From NCBI RefSeq assembly GCF_001653455.1, contig NZ_CP011486.1:1364001-1428000 (forward strand): a stretch of 64,000 bases of DNA. The letters run 5' to 3'. Source of the DNA: Helicobacter pylori (GTDB lineage Bacteria; Campylobacterota; Campylobacteria; Campylobacterales; Helicobacteraceae). Positions 53,006 to 62,532 of this stretch are shown in pieces; the stretch's first letter is position 1, and each line of letters starts with the position of its first letter. The notes under the pieces are model-generated. The model saw only the letters and a list, made by a program, of their open reading frames with translations. It made no database searches and was not told the DNA's origin. A program made the translations under genes and the position numbers.

Positions 53006-55531
53006 TTAGAAAGTGTAGTTTAAATACGCTGTAACCGATCTTCCAGGTGCAGGTTGCAAGCCTGCAGGGCTAGAACCAATCCCAGTAAAATAATACTTCA
53101 TGTTGAAGATATTATTGATTTGCAAACTTCCTGTAACTCTGTGTCTCCCGTTTTCCCAGAAAATTTGGCTCACTTGGATATTCCACACCCAATACCAAGG
53201 CAAAAGCCCTTCATGTTGGGTCATACACCAAGCTTCGCACTGATAACCGCTATTAAGAACGCTTTCATAGTTATTCCCCCCACTATAGTATTGCATCCCG
53301 TAATAGCCTCCTGCTGCGCTGTTGCTAATCCCGCTATAAGCGCGGCTATAAAAATAGCTAGAAATACCAATGGTGGTTTTATGCCAATTGTAACGAGCGT
53401 CAAGAATGAATTGGTAAGGGCTTACAAAAGGGAAATGTTTGTTGTAGCTAGTCCCTTTTAGCACATCGCCATTCAAGTCTGTTAAAGGGCCATGGCTGGT
53501 TACACGAGTGTCAATGTAGTTGAAAGCGGCATGGAATTGCAACCCTCTAATGGGTCTGTAATACAATTCAAGCTCCACGCCTTGAGAATAACCATTAATG
53601 GGGCGCACATTGCCTTTCATAGGGCCACTTGTATAAATAGAATACTGCCCAGTGGCAAAATCGCGCGCCCAAATCCTAAAGTAATCCGCATTAAAGCTAA
53701 ATTTATCTTTATAGGTGTAGCGCGCTCCTGCTTCCACCGTGTCAAAGTGTTGGGTGAAATACTCCGCTCCTCCATAGCTCAAAACGTCTAATTGAGGCGG
53801 GACGAAAGAGCGTTGGTAGTTAAAGTAAGTAAGCACATTGTGATCGCCTTGCACAGGGATAAAGCCAATATTGGTTGAGGGCATCCAATTGTTCATGTGC
53901 TTGATTTTTCTTAAATCTTTCTCAGGGATTTGCATCCAATCAGACGCATTTTCGTTGTTGTATTGCACAAAAGCGTAGCGCAAGCCAGGCACGATGAAAA
54001 AGCGCCCGTCCCAAGCTTCAATGCGATCGCTCAAATAAACCGCTGTGTAATTGTTACGCCAGTTATTCCAGTTTCTATAGACGCCATGCTTGATGTGAGG
54101 CTGCCAACCGCTCATCACGTTAGGGCCCTCACACAAGAAGCCTGCCCCTTCACCGCTCGTTTTGGTAGCGCATTCATTGGTGTTTAAGTATTGGCGTTGC
54201 AAAAAGGTGGTGGTCATGAAACGCAAGCCCATGATAAAGGTTTGCTTGACTTTCCCGGTATTAACGATCAAATTCACTTTAGGTTCAAAAGCGTTATTGA
54301 TGGAACGCACAGGGTTTTCTACTTCTGCCCAGCCATTGTAGTTGGTGGCATAATAAGGCACAGCCAAGTTGTATCCTGCCGGAAGTCCCGCCGCCCTGCA
54401 TGCCGCTTCGCTAAAACAAGTAACCATGTTGGCGCTATTATAGCTAGAGCTTACTTGGAAGTCCCTAGTCATCAATTGCCCGTAGTAAGTGAAGCTAAAA
54501 GTCCCGCCCACTCTGTCTAAATCCCCAAAGCGGTTTTCATACACAGCCCCAAAGCGTTGTGAGCGCCCGCCTTTTTGGTTTAAGGGGCGTAAATTAGCAA
54601 AGCGGTTTATTTTGTAATCTTGCTCGCTGAGTGATCCCGGTTGGGCGATAGCAAAATCGTAGTATTGGTAATAGGCTTTAATCCCATTGCTTTCATTGAT
54701 GTCATAGATCCCATCCAGCCAATAGTTTGAAATACTAGAGGGGCTATTGTCCCTAAAGCCTTGTCCTCTAACCCAATTAGCTTGCGCTTGGATACCCACA
54801 TGCTTATTGATCATCCCTCCGCTTCTCACATAGGTGTTATAGAGGAGGTTGTTGCCTAAAGACTTGATAAAAGAAGGATCGCCGGTTTTATCAGGGGGAG
54901 CGGCAAACCCGGCGTTTCTAGCCTTAGCCCAATAAGTGATCCTTTCAGCCGCTTGGTTTTCCCATTGGTTAGGGATAGGCTTAGTGATGATATTGACAAT
55001 ACCTCCATAAGTGTTAGGCCCGTATTGCACGCTACCTCCGCCTTTGATCACATCAATGCGATCAATAGCTTGAAAGGTAACAGGGAAAATATCTAGCTCA
55101 ATATGAGCGTAGGGGGCCATATACACAGGAATACCATTAACCAGCATCAGCGTTGCATCGCTATGCCCTGAACCGCCCGCTCCAAAGCCACGGATTTGGA
55201 TAGTGGGCATAGCCCCTACACCGGTGGCATTCCTGATTTGCAGACCCGGGACATTCTGTAAGGCTTCTTCAATGCTTTGGTTGGCTTGTTGGGTGAGCGC
55301 TTTATTAGAGATCACCGTGCGGCTTCCTGTGTATTTTTTCACTTCTTCATCTTGCCAACTCTTAGGAGCGGTAATCCCGCTATAACCCAAATTGACCTGA
55401 CCAGAATAATCGGATCTATCCTTTTTCCCAGCGGTAGAAACCTTGCCTAAAGTGTAGTCTTTATCCTTAGCGAACAAAGACTCTTGGCAAATCAAGCTGG
55501 CAGTTAAAGCCAACAGAACTTTTTTATGCAA
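53006..55531 (-). CDS. fecA3: TonB-dependent receptor FecA3 (nickel-regulated)
   Basis: 841 residues: signal peptide about 1-21 (SLFA), plug domain with LQIRNATGVGAMPTIQIRGF near 95 and IDVIKGGGSVQYGPNTYGGI near 160, and a barrel ending in AYLNYTF with terminal Phe. It is homologous to FecA ferric-citrate receptors. Published work places HP1400/fecA3 under NikR nickel repression, suggesting a nickel or metallophore substrate. With frpB4 it gives the window two nickel-regulated receptors. Confidence 0.9.
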   Translation of the reverse strand: MHKKVLLALTASLICQESLFAKDKDYTLGKVSTAGKKDRSDYSGQVNLGYSGITAPKSWQDEEVKKYTGSRTVISNKALTQQANQSIEEALQNVPGLQIRNATGVGAMPTIQIRGFGAGGSGHSDATLMLVNGIPVYMAPYAHIELDIFPVTFQAIDRIDVIKGGGSVQYGPNTYGGIVNIITKPIPNQWENQAAERITYWAKARNAGFAAPPDKTGDPSFIKSLGNNLLYNTYVRSGGMINKHVGIQAQANWVRGQGFRDNSPSSISNYWLDGIYDINESNGIKAYYQYYDFAIAQPGSLSEQDYKINRFANLRPLNQKGGRSQRFGAVYENRFGDLDRVGGTFSFTYYGQLMTRDFQVSSSYNSANMVTCFSEAACRAAGLPAGYNLAVPYYATNYNGWAEVENPVRSINNAFEPKVNLIVNTGKVKQTFIMGLRFMTTTFLQRQYLNTNECATKTSGEGAGFLCEGPNVMSGWQPHIKHGVYRNWNNWRNNYTAVYLSDRIEAWDGRFFIVPGLRYAFVQYNNENASDWMQIPEKDLRKIKHMNNWMPSTNIGFIPVQGDHNVLTYFNYQRSFVPPQLDVLSYGGAEYFTQHFDTVEAGARYTYKDKFSFNADYFRIWARDFATGQYSIYTSGPMKGNVRPINGYSQGVELELYYRPIRGLQFHAAFNYIDTRVTSHGPLTDLNGDVLKGTSYNKHFPFVSPYQFILDARYNWHKTTIGISSYFYSRAYSGISNSAAGGYYGMQYYSGGNNYESVLNSGYQCEAWCMTQHEGLLPWYWVWNIQVSQIFWENGRHRVTGSLQINNIFNMKYYFTGIGSSPAGLQPAPGRSVTAYLNYTF

Positions 55532-56087
55532 CGCAAACTCCTTATGTGTTTTGAGAGATTTAAAAATGGTTTAAATTTCCTAAGTAAAATTACGCCAACG
55601 CAAATAGCAGTCGTAGGTAATAAAAACTAAAGAAACTTAATAACGCACGGAATTTTATCATAAAATTCTTAAATTTTTATTAATCGCAAGAAAATCTTTT
55701 TTTTTTTTTTGATTTGTTTAGTTTTATCGCAAAAATACCCACCCTTGACGCTCAAACTAGCTTGCATGCGGTTTGAAGTGCATAAAATATGCAAGGTGTT
55801 TTGATGCCTAATATTTGAACGATCTCAACTTGTTGTCTAAACACTGCCCCCTATCAAACAAAACCCATAAGCATCTAAGCTTTGATTTTAAACTCTTTCA
55901 AAGAGCCAAAATGCTATTATTATTTTTTTGTGTTTGCGTGTATTACAACATTCAGTCTTAAAATTCTAATAACGATCAAAAAATATCAAAAGGGTTTTTG
56001 CACTAATTTTTCTCTTGTTTTAGATCTCATTTTTCAAGTTTTTTAACTTGTTATTTTCATTCGCCGCTATCGTTTATTTAAAAACGA
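55532..56087. promoter_or_regulatory. fecA3 upstream region with T14 tract
   Basis: A 556-bp stretch without a gene. TTATTAAG and TTTTTATTACC segments (minus strand, about 55615-55645) may include the NikR-responsive promoter, though I cannot place an exact operator. A T14 run lies at 55697-55710, 166 bp upstream of the fecA3 start, and may vary in length. The remainder (55715-56087), downstream of rocF, shows nothing recognisable. Confidence 0.4.
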
Positions 56088-57056
56088 TCAGCGATTAATG
56101 CTGAAAGATCGCTTTTTATCTTTAATTTTACAGCGATTGATGATGAGATCCAGTATTTCTAAAACCTGTTTTTCTTCTTCACTAGCGTGTTTCACGCTCA
56201 CCGTAGGGTTGTATTCGGTAACCTCAACCGCTCCTAATTTGTCTTTAAAGCTTTCTAAAAGCATGCCCAGTAATTGTCTTAACTCATCAAAACTTAACCC
56301 ATGGTTTTCACGCACGCCGGTAGAAGTGAAAAGCTTGCCATCCATAATGTCCAAATCCAAACTAAGATAAATAATATCCACCGCTTTCAATAACTCTTTG
56401 GTTTTTTTTACCACTTCTTGTATGTTTTCTCTTATCGTATCCACGCTGAATAAAGGGATTTCTAATTCTTTAATCACATCTTTTTCGCTTTGTTCAACGC
56501 TTCTTACCCCAAAATACACCAAACATTTAGGATCAACCTCTAAGCCCCCCTTTTCTAACCCTAAAGAGCAAAGCTTTTGCCATGCCTTTTCTTCGCTTTC
56601 ATTCATGTGGTTAAACCCGCTACGGACACGATTTAAAACCATGCCTAAAGGCATGCCATGAATGTGTTTTGAATCGCTGTCATAAGCCGTGTGAATATCC
56701 GCATGCGCGTCCAAATACAAAATCCCTATTTTTTTGTCTTTATGAACGCTCCTAAACGCTTGGAAAATCCCAAACATGTTCGCATGCTCTGAGCTTAAGA
56801 TTAGAGGAAAATCTTTTTTTTCAAACACTTCTTGCATGCAAGGGATCAGATTTTCTTTGCAAAACACATAATAGTCTTCAAAATTTTTAGCGTATCTAAA
56901 TTCTTTATAAAGCACGCAACGCTCTTGAATGATCATTTGCATGTTTTCCACTAAATCATTATATTTTAGGCTTAAAGCCTCTCTCAAACGCCTAACGCCT
57001 GTATCGGTGCCTTTTTTTGACGCTCCTAACTCCGCTTCTAATCCTACTAAAATCAT
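56088..57056 (-). CDS. rocF: Arginase RocF
   Basis: Hydrolyses arginine to ornithine and urea, feeding urease and depleting host arginine. It has 322 residues with metal-binding DAHAD (116-120) and SLDLDIMDG near 235. EVTEYNP near 283 completes the site. The usual SxDxDxxDP motif has Gly instead of Pro. The family is a ureohydrolase. It is divergent from ald. HP1399 equivalent. Confidence 0.95.
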   Translation of the reverse strand: MILVGLEAELGASKKGTDTGVRRLREALSLKYNDLVENMQMIIQERCVLYKEFRYAKNFEDYYVFCKENLIPCMQEVFEKKDFPLILSSEHANMFGIFQAFRSVHKDKKIGILYLDAHADIHTAYDSDSKHIHGMPLGMVLNRVRSGFNHMNESEEKAWQKLCSLGLEKGGLEVDPKCLVYFGVRSVEQSEKDVIKELEIPLFSVDTIRENIQEVVKKTKELLKAVDIIYLSLDLDIMDGKLFTSTGVRENHGLSFDELRQLLGMLLESFKDKLGAVEVTEYNPTVSVKHASEEEKQVLEILDLIINRCKIKDKKRSFSINR

Positions 57057-57226
57057 TTGATTACTCCTTTAAAGTCCTAACTCATATTTTCTCCATTCTA
57101 AAATTAGATTAACAATTAACTATCAATAAATAAACAAATAACAAACAAAAATCATTTCATTGTGTAAAAGAGTAAGATTGTTTGAGGTTTTAAAAGAAAG
57201 ACACTACAATAGTCTCATTGAGCGGC

Positions 57227-57232
57227 TATAAT
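57227..57232 (+). promoter_or_regulatory. -10 promoter element of ald
   Basis: A perfect TATAAT 33 bp before the ald ATG, with AAAAGGA as ribosome-binding site. Confidence 0.55.
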
Positions 57233-57265
57233 CATAATTAACACTATTCTTTAAAAGGATACAAA

Positions 57266-58408
57266 ATGGATATTGGGCTAGTCAAAGAGAGCATGGATTT
57301 AGAATCACGAGTGGCTTTGGTGCCTGATGATGTGGCGTTACTCACTCAAAAGGGCGTTGGGGTTTTAGTGGAAGATAACGCCGGCGCTAATAGCGGCTAT
57401 AGTAATGAAGCGTATGAAAGCGTGGGGGCTAAAATCGTGGATTCTAAAACAGCGTGGGGGCAGGATTTGGTGGTCAAATGCAAAGAGCCTTTAGAGCATG
57501 AATACCCTTTGTTGAAAGAAAAAGCGACTCTGTTTAGCTACTTGGATTTAGCGTATCAAAAAAGCTTGTGCGAAATGTTTATAGATAAAAAAATCACTTC
57601 TATTTGCACCGAAACCATTGCCGGGCCTAAAAACGACTACCCTATTTTAGTGCCTATGAGCGTGGTGGCTGGGAGGTTGGCCGCGCATTTAGTCCAACAC
57701 TATTTATTGGCTTTAGAGCATGTTAAGGGGTTTATGGGTAAGGGGGTCATGCTAGGGGGTTTGTCGGGGGCGCAAAGGGCTAAAATCATCGTAATTGGAG
57801 GCGGTGTGGTTGGCATGGAGAGCGCGAAAGTCTTAAGCCAAATGGGGGCTAAAGTAACGATTTTGGAATTAGACTACGCCAAATTGCAAAACCACCCCTA
57901 TTATCATTTGTATGATTTGGAAGTTTTGAGCGTGAATGAAGCCAATATTACCCACGCTTTAAAGGGGGCGGTGGGGCTAGTGGGTGCGGTGCTAGTTACA
58001 GCGAGCCAAACCCCTAAAGTGGTTTTAAGAAGGCATTTGAAGCATATGCAAAAACAAGGGGTGGTCATTGATGTGGCTTGCGATTTAGGGGGTTGCATAG
58101 AGACCATACACCAGACAAGCCATTCTAACCCGGTGTATGTGGAAGAAGATTTGTTGCATTATGGCGTGCCGAACATGCCAGGGATTGTCGCTAAAACAAG
58201 CTCTATGGCTTATAGTCATGCGAGCGTGCCGTATTTATTGTATTATTTAGAGCATGGCTTGAAGGGCTTTTTAAAAGCTAACACTAAAATCGTGGCGAAC
58301 ACGCTTGGAGGCTTGAGCGCTTATAACGGCTATATCACCCAAGAAGGCATCGCTAAGGCTTTTGGCGTGGCGTTCAAATCGCCTTCAGACATTTTAAAGG
58401 AGCTTTGA
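57266..58408 (+). CDS. ald: Alanine dehydrogenase
   Basis: An NAD-dependent interconversion of alanine and pyruvate. 380 residues and an intact frame, with N-terminal domain KESMDLESRVALVPDDV, the NAD-binding GGGVVGMESAKV near 174, and the C-terminal VPNMPGIVAKTSS near 297. The usual family active-site His/Asp segments are visible. HP1398 equivalent. Confidence 0.93.
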   Translation: MDIGLVKESMDLESRVALVPDDVALLTQKGVGVLVEDNAGANSGYSNEAYESVGAKIVDSKTAWGQDLVVKCKEPLEHEYPLLKEKATLFSYLDLAYQKSLCEMFIDKKITSICTETIAGPKNDYPILVPMSVVAGRLAAHLVQHYLLALEHVKGFMGKGVMLGGLSGAQRAKIIVIGGGVVGMESAKVLSQMGAKVTILELDYAKLQNHPYYHLYDLEVLSVNEANITHALKGAVGLVGAVLVTASQTPKVVLRRHLKHMQKQGVVIDVACDLGGCIETIHQTSHSNPVYVEEDLLHYGVPNMPGIVAKTSSMAYSHASVPYLLYYLEHGLKGFLKANTKIVANTLGGLSAYNGYITQEGIAKAFGVAFKSPSDILKEL

Positions 58409-58537
58409 AAACAAGTTTTAAAAAAGAGCAAAGGTTTAAGGTTGTTTTAGAGAAAAGGTTTTTTAGCTTAAGAAAGCTTTAAGCATAAATCCCTTAAAAT
58501 CCTTTCACATTTAGCCTTTAATAGTTTTTGTTAAATT

Positions 58538-58606
58538 TTTGACGGTTACAGAAACACACAAACACTCTTCTTTTGAACCTGTTTGACGGTTACAGAAACA
58601 CACAAA
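58538..58606. repeat. Two 25-bp direct repeats upstream of the alcohol dehydrogenase
   Basis: TTTGACGGTTACAGAAACAC followed by ACAAA occurs at 58538-58562 and again at 58582-58606 (period 44 bp). They lie 72-140 bp before the ATG and are the only notable elements of the 58409-58677 gap. They may be a repeated operator or a duplication scar. Confidence 0.7.
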
Positions 58607-58677
58607 AATCCCTTTTTTCATTGTTGTTAAAACTACAAATAAGACTGAATGTTATTTTGATGTTTTAAGGAGTTTTT

Positions 58678-59775
58678 ATGGGCAATACTTGCAATTGCAA
58701 CAGCCAACGAGTGCCTTTTAAAGGTTTTGCGATAGACAGCAAAGACGGGAAGTTCCATGAATGGGAGCATAGCCGCCATGCCATGGGTGAATACGATGTT
58801 GTCATTGACACCCATTTTTCAGGAATTTGTCATACAGACATTCACTTCGCTCATAGCGATTGGTTGCCTGGAATTTATCCTATGGTGCCTGGGCATGAGA
58901 TTGCTGGGGTGGTGAGCGCGGTTGGCTCTAAAGTAACGAAGTTCAAAGTAGGCGATCATGCTGGAGTGGGTTGCATGGTAAATTCTTGCGGCGAGTGTCA
59001 TGCTTGTAAGCATGAACACCAAGAACAATGGTGTGAAAACAACAAAACCGTTTATACTTACAGCTGGGAAGATTCTTTCCACAACAATGAGCCTACTTAT
59101 GGCGGGTATTCTAACAATATCGTGGTGAGCGAAAACTTTGCGATTTCCATCCCTAAAGAAGCCCCATTAGATAAAGCAGCCCCCTTGCTTTGCGCGGGCA
59201 TTACCGTGTATTCGCCTTTGAAGTTTTCTAAAGTTACTAAAGGCTCTAAAGTGGGCATCGCTGGTTTTGGCGGGTTGGGGCATATGGCTTTAAAATACGC
59301 CGTGGCTATGGGAGCGCAAGTGAGCGTGTTTGCAAGGAATGACAAGAAAAAGCAAATGGCTCAAAAACTGGGCGCGACCAGCTTTTATACAAGCGTAGGA
59401 GAATGCAAAGAAAAATTTGATCTAATCATTTCTAGCATTCCCACGCAATATGATTTGCTCGCTTACACGAAATTATTGAAATATGGCGGTGAAGTAGCGA
59501 TTGTGGGTATCCCCCCAAAAGATCCGCAAAGGAATTTGGATTTTGGCGATTTGGTGCTGTTTTCAGGCAATCATAAGGTTTATGGCTCTTGGATTGGGGG
59601 CGTGAAAGAAACCCAAGAAATGATGGATTTTTCTGTCAAACATGGCATTTACCCTGAAATTGAGCTGGTTACCGGTCAAGAAATTGATGCGACTTGGGAC
59701 AAACTCTTAAACGGGCAAGGGAATTTCCGCTACGTGATTGATATGAAAAAATCCATGGAAAATTTTAAGAAATAA
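58678..59775 (+). CDS. Zinc-dependent alcohol dehydrogenase (cinnamyl alcohol dehydrogenase type)
   Basis: A 365-residue medium-chain dehydrogenase. Catalytic zinc ligands lie in GICHTDIHF and GHEIAG (near 50-80). The structural zinc cysteines are in CGECHACKHEHQEQWC (near 105-120). The NADP-binding GFGGLGHMA is near 199. It resembles HP1104, a broad aldehyde/alcohol dehydrogenase that I recall at a different place in the reference, so its position here may be strain-specific. The N-terminus MGNTCNCNSQ is unusual. AAGGAG precedes the ATG. Confidence 0.88.
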   Translation: MGNTCNCNSQRVPFKGFAIDSKDGKFHEWEHSRHAMGEYDVVIDTHFSGICHTDIHFAHSDWLPGIYPMVPGHEIAGVVSAVGSKVTKFKVGDHAGVGCMVNSCGECHACKHEHQEQWCENNKTVYTYSWEDSFHNNEPTYGGYSNNIVVSENFAISIPKEAPLDKAAPLLCAGITVYSPLKFSKVTKGSKVGIAGFGGLGHMALKYAVAMGAQVSVFARNDKKKQMAQKLGATSFYTSVGECKEKFDLIISSIPTQYDLLAYTKLLKYGGEVAIVGIPPKDPQRNLDFGDLVLFSGNHKVYGSWIGGVKETQEMMDFSVKHGIYPEIELVTGQEIDATWDKLLNGQGNFRYVIDMKKSMENFKK

Positions 59776-59781
59776 TCCCCT

Positions 59782-59806
59782 AAAACCCCTAAATTAGGGG
59801 TTTTTT
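59782..59806 (+). terminator. Rho-independent terminator
   Basis: A perfect 10-bp stem AAAACCCCTA/TAGGGGTTTT with a 3-nt loop followed by T residues, 7 bp after the dehydrogenase stop. Confidence 0.85.
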
Positions 59807-59854
59807 CTGTCTGTTCTGACAAAAACCATGCGTTTTGGTATTTAGAAATATTTC

Positions 59855-59886
59855 AAAAAAAAAAAAACACTTTTTAATGTTATACT
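59855..59886 (+). promoter_or_regulatory. Poly-A tract promoter of the DUF262 gene
   Basis: A13 (59855-59867) lies 13 bp upstream of a TATACT -10 box (59881-59886), which itself is 25 bp before the ATG. The tract covers the -35 region, so its length would change promoter spacing or curvature, as with known phase-variable adhesin promoters in H. pylori. Confidence 0.6.
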
Positions 59887-59911
59887 ACCCTAAATCATAC
59901 AAGGGGTTTTT

Positions 59912-61609
59912 ATGGCAAAAATTGACAGCAACGATCTCAGCTTAAGAAATATTTTAAAAGATGAACTCTATTACCAAATCCCTATCTACCAACGCCCTTA
60001 TCAATGGACAGAAGAGAACTGCGAAAAGCTTTTAGACGATTTGTTTTTCAATTATGAAGATGATAGAGAAAGCGATTATTTTTGCGGCTCATTGGTTTTA
60101 ATTACAATCAGCGAAGATTCTAAAGCCAAAACCTATGATATTGTAGATGGCCAACAACGCTTAAGCACTTTTATTTTGCTTGCAAAAGTTTTACTCGCTC
60201 TTTATTCTGAGCGTTTAACTGAAGAAAGCAAAGACTATTTGCAAGAGAGCTTGATTACTAAGTATGGAAAAAAAGATCGGTTGAATTTTAACGCCGTAGG
60301 GTTTAATTCTAAAAAAGATTTTCAATACGCCTTAACTTCTTTCAATGACGCCCCAATAAGTAACAACAAAAACAACTACTTAAAAAATGCAATTTTCTTA
60401 AAAAACTATCTTAGAAAAAAAGAAATTGAAGACATTAACGATTTTATTGAGTGGCTTTATTTTAAGGTCGTCTTTATCACCATCACTTGCCCTGATGCAG
60501 ACAAGGCGTTAAGGATTTTTAATGTTTTAAACGCTAGGGGTTTGCCTTTGAATGCGACCGATATTTTTAAGGGAGAGTTGTTAAAACACGCTAAAGAAAA
60601 TGAGCAAGAAGAGTTTGTGTCTCGTTGGAATGATTTAAGCCAAAAATGCTCGGATAATGATTTAACCATAGAAACCTTATTCAGCTGGTATTTAACCTAT
60701 CTCAATCCGGTAACTTCTAAAGAAAAAACGGATAAAAGGCTCGTTACTTGGTTTAACAAGCTTAACAAACCCCCTTTAGAATACCTTAAGGGCGTAGAGG
60801 ATTTTTACAACGCTTATTGTAAGGTATTAGAAATGCAAGACAGATACGCCTACTTGCTTTCTTACAAAGATGATGATTCTTGGCGTGTTATTTTGTGCAC
60901 TAGTTTGTTGCACCATTATGGCGATCAAGACATAGAGGCTTTAAAGGGATTGTTAGTCAAGTTTTATTATCAAGATTGGGTTGCAGGGCGGACAAAACCT
61001 CAAATTAACCAAACTTGTTGCAACATCATTAAGGCCTTGAAAGAAAAGAAGAGCATGGATCACATCACTTCTATTGTGGAAAAATATTTAGATGACTATA
61101 ATGTATTACAACGCTTTAAGGAAAACCTAGAAGATAACAACTTGTATAAAAAACTCTACAATAAAAGACTTTCATGTCTCAAACCCATTCTCATTTTAGT
61201 CAATTACTTCATGAGCGATAACGCCAACCCCGCTTATATTAAAATGGATAAGGATTTGCATGTTGAACGCATCTTGCCAGAAAACCCTGATCCTTCAAGC
61301 CAGTGGGTGAAAGACTTTAGCGAAGAAGAAAGAGGATTATACACGCACTCTTTAGCCAATCTCACGCTTTTAGGGGGCAAGAAAAACACCAAAGCTTTAA
61401 GCCAAGTTTTAAACCAAGATTTCAAAGAGAAAAAGGAAATCTATATGGGGAAAACCATCACGCTAGACAATAAGAAAACTTTTAAGGTGATGACTTGTTA
61501 TAATATGACCAAAGACATTGCACTCCACTACACAGAATGGACGCCCAAAAGCCTAGAAGAAAGAAAAAAAGAGCTGATTCAAATCATTGAGAGCGTTCTA
61601 ACGCTCTAG
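59912..61609 (+). CDS. DUF262/DUF1524 (GmrSD-like) putative defence nuclease
   Basis: 565 residues. The N-terminal DUF262 ParB-like NTPase domain has IPIYQRPYQW (23-32) and DGQQRLSTF (79-87). The C-terminal DUF1524 HNH-type region has LHVERILPENP (449-459) and SLANLTLLGG near 480. Where the family normally has His in the HIxP motif, this protein has Arg453 (CGC; CAC would be His). The architecture is that of GmrSD-type modification-dependent restriction enzymes. AAGGGG precedes the ATG. If Arg453 removes catalysis, it may be inactive. Confidence 0.75.
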   Translation: MAKIDSNDLSLRNILKDELYYQIPIYQRPYQWTEENCEKLLDDLFFNYEDDRESDYFCGSLVLITISEDSKAKTYDIVDGQQRLSTFILLAKVLLALYSERLTEESKDYLQESLITKYGKKDRLNFNAVGFNSKKDFQYALTSFNDAPISNNKNNYLKNAIFLKNYLRKKEIEDINDFIEWLYFKVVFITITCPDADKALRIFNVLNARGLPLNATDIFKGELLKHAKENEQEEFVSRWNDLSQKCSDNDLTIETLFSWYLTYLNPVTSKEKTDKRLVTWFNKLNKPPLEYLKGVEDFYNAYCKVLEMQDRYAYLLSYKDDDSWRVILCTSLLHHYGDQDIEALKGLLVKFYYQDWVAGRTKPQINQTCCNIIKALKEKKSMDHITSIVEKYLDDYNVLQRFKENLEDNNLYKKLYNKRLSCLKPILILVNYFMSDNANPAYIKMDKDLHVERILPENPDPSSQWVKDFSEEERGLYTHSLANLTLLGGKKNTKALSQVLNQDFKEKKEIYMGKTITLDNKKTFKVMTCYNMTKDIALHYTEWTPKSLEERKKELIQIIESVLTL

Positions 61610-61619
61610 GGATGCACCC

Positions 61620-62348
61620 CTAGAAAGTGAACACATAATTCACATACCACGAATACACGCGCCTAAACCCTATATCCAAATTTTTTGCAGTAATGTAAGG
61701 GTTTTTCTTTAACATGGGGAATTTCACGCCCGCTTCAATGCTAGAATGTTTTAAGATCCTCAAACGAGCCCCCACATTGAATAAAAACTGGAACGAAGTG
61801 GCTTTTTTGCTCACCAGAGCTTGCTCCACTAAAATGCCCTCAAAACTGGGCGTCGCCATAAGCCATGAATTGCCGGCCAATTGCACCCCACCAAACGCCC
61901 CCAAACTCATGATGCCGTTATTAATGACATTAACCATCAAATCTATAGCCCCCCCATAAGTGAGCATGTTGGGCTCAAAGGTTTTGGGATCGGCAATGTT
62001 CGTTAAACGATTGATTTCTTGCTTCCCAAGAATTTGACCCGCTATTTGCGCTGCTTCGCTGTTGTAGTTAGGGTTTTTAAGCTTAATAGAATTGGCATGG
62101 GCGTAGTCAAAAAACCCATAAAGGCGCAAGCCAAAGTGTTTTTCAAAGAAAAATTGATACCCTAAGAGTGCATCAAAGCCTTTGATGGTAGCGTTAGTGG
62201 CTTGTTTTTGAGAATTAATATCCGCATGCATTTGGGCTTCCCCTTGCAAATAACCCGCCCCTAAAAAAACGCCATTACCATCCATTGCTGATACCGCATT
62301 CATAGAGATAATAAAGGCTAATAAAGTTTTAGAAAAAAATTTTTTCAT
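61620..62348 (-). CDS. horL: Outer-membrane protein HorL
   Basis: A 242-residue Hop-related barrel protein (HP1395-like). A signal peptide ends at AVSA near residue 21. The mature start GNGVFLGAGYLQGEAQ is typical of Hop/Hor proteins, and the C-terminal strands end SWYVNYVFTF with the terminal Phe needed for outer-membrane insertion. It converges with the DUF262 gene, 10 bp apart. Confidence 0.85.
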   Translation of the reverse strand: MKKFFSKTLLAFIISMNAVSAMDGNGVFLGAGYLQGEAQMHADINSQKQATNATIKGFDALLGYQFFFEKHFGLRLYGFFDYAHANSIKLKNPNYNSEAAQIAGQILGKQEINRLTNIADPKTFEPNMLTYGGAIDLMVNVINNGIMSLGAFGGVQLAGNSWLMATPSFEGILVEQALVSKKATSFQFLFNVGARLRILKHSSIEAGVKFPMLKKNPYITAKNLDIGFRRVYSWYVNYVFTF

Positions 62349-62532
62349 GTGTGATTCCTTAACATAATGCTTACATTCCTAAAAAGAATACCCAAAAAAG
62401 AATTAAAAAAGTTTAAAAAATGAAACATTAACAACAATAAAAACTTTTTATGAGTTTCACACAACATGATAAAAAACAGCCAAAACCCCATTTTTTAAAA
62501 TTTTGTTTCAAGCTTTAAGCTACAATATACGC

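Noticed and set aside
55600-55645. Exact NikR operator before fecA3
   Set aside because: The visible half-sites are direct rather than inverted, so I did not call a defined operator.
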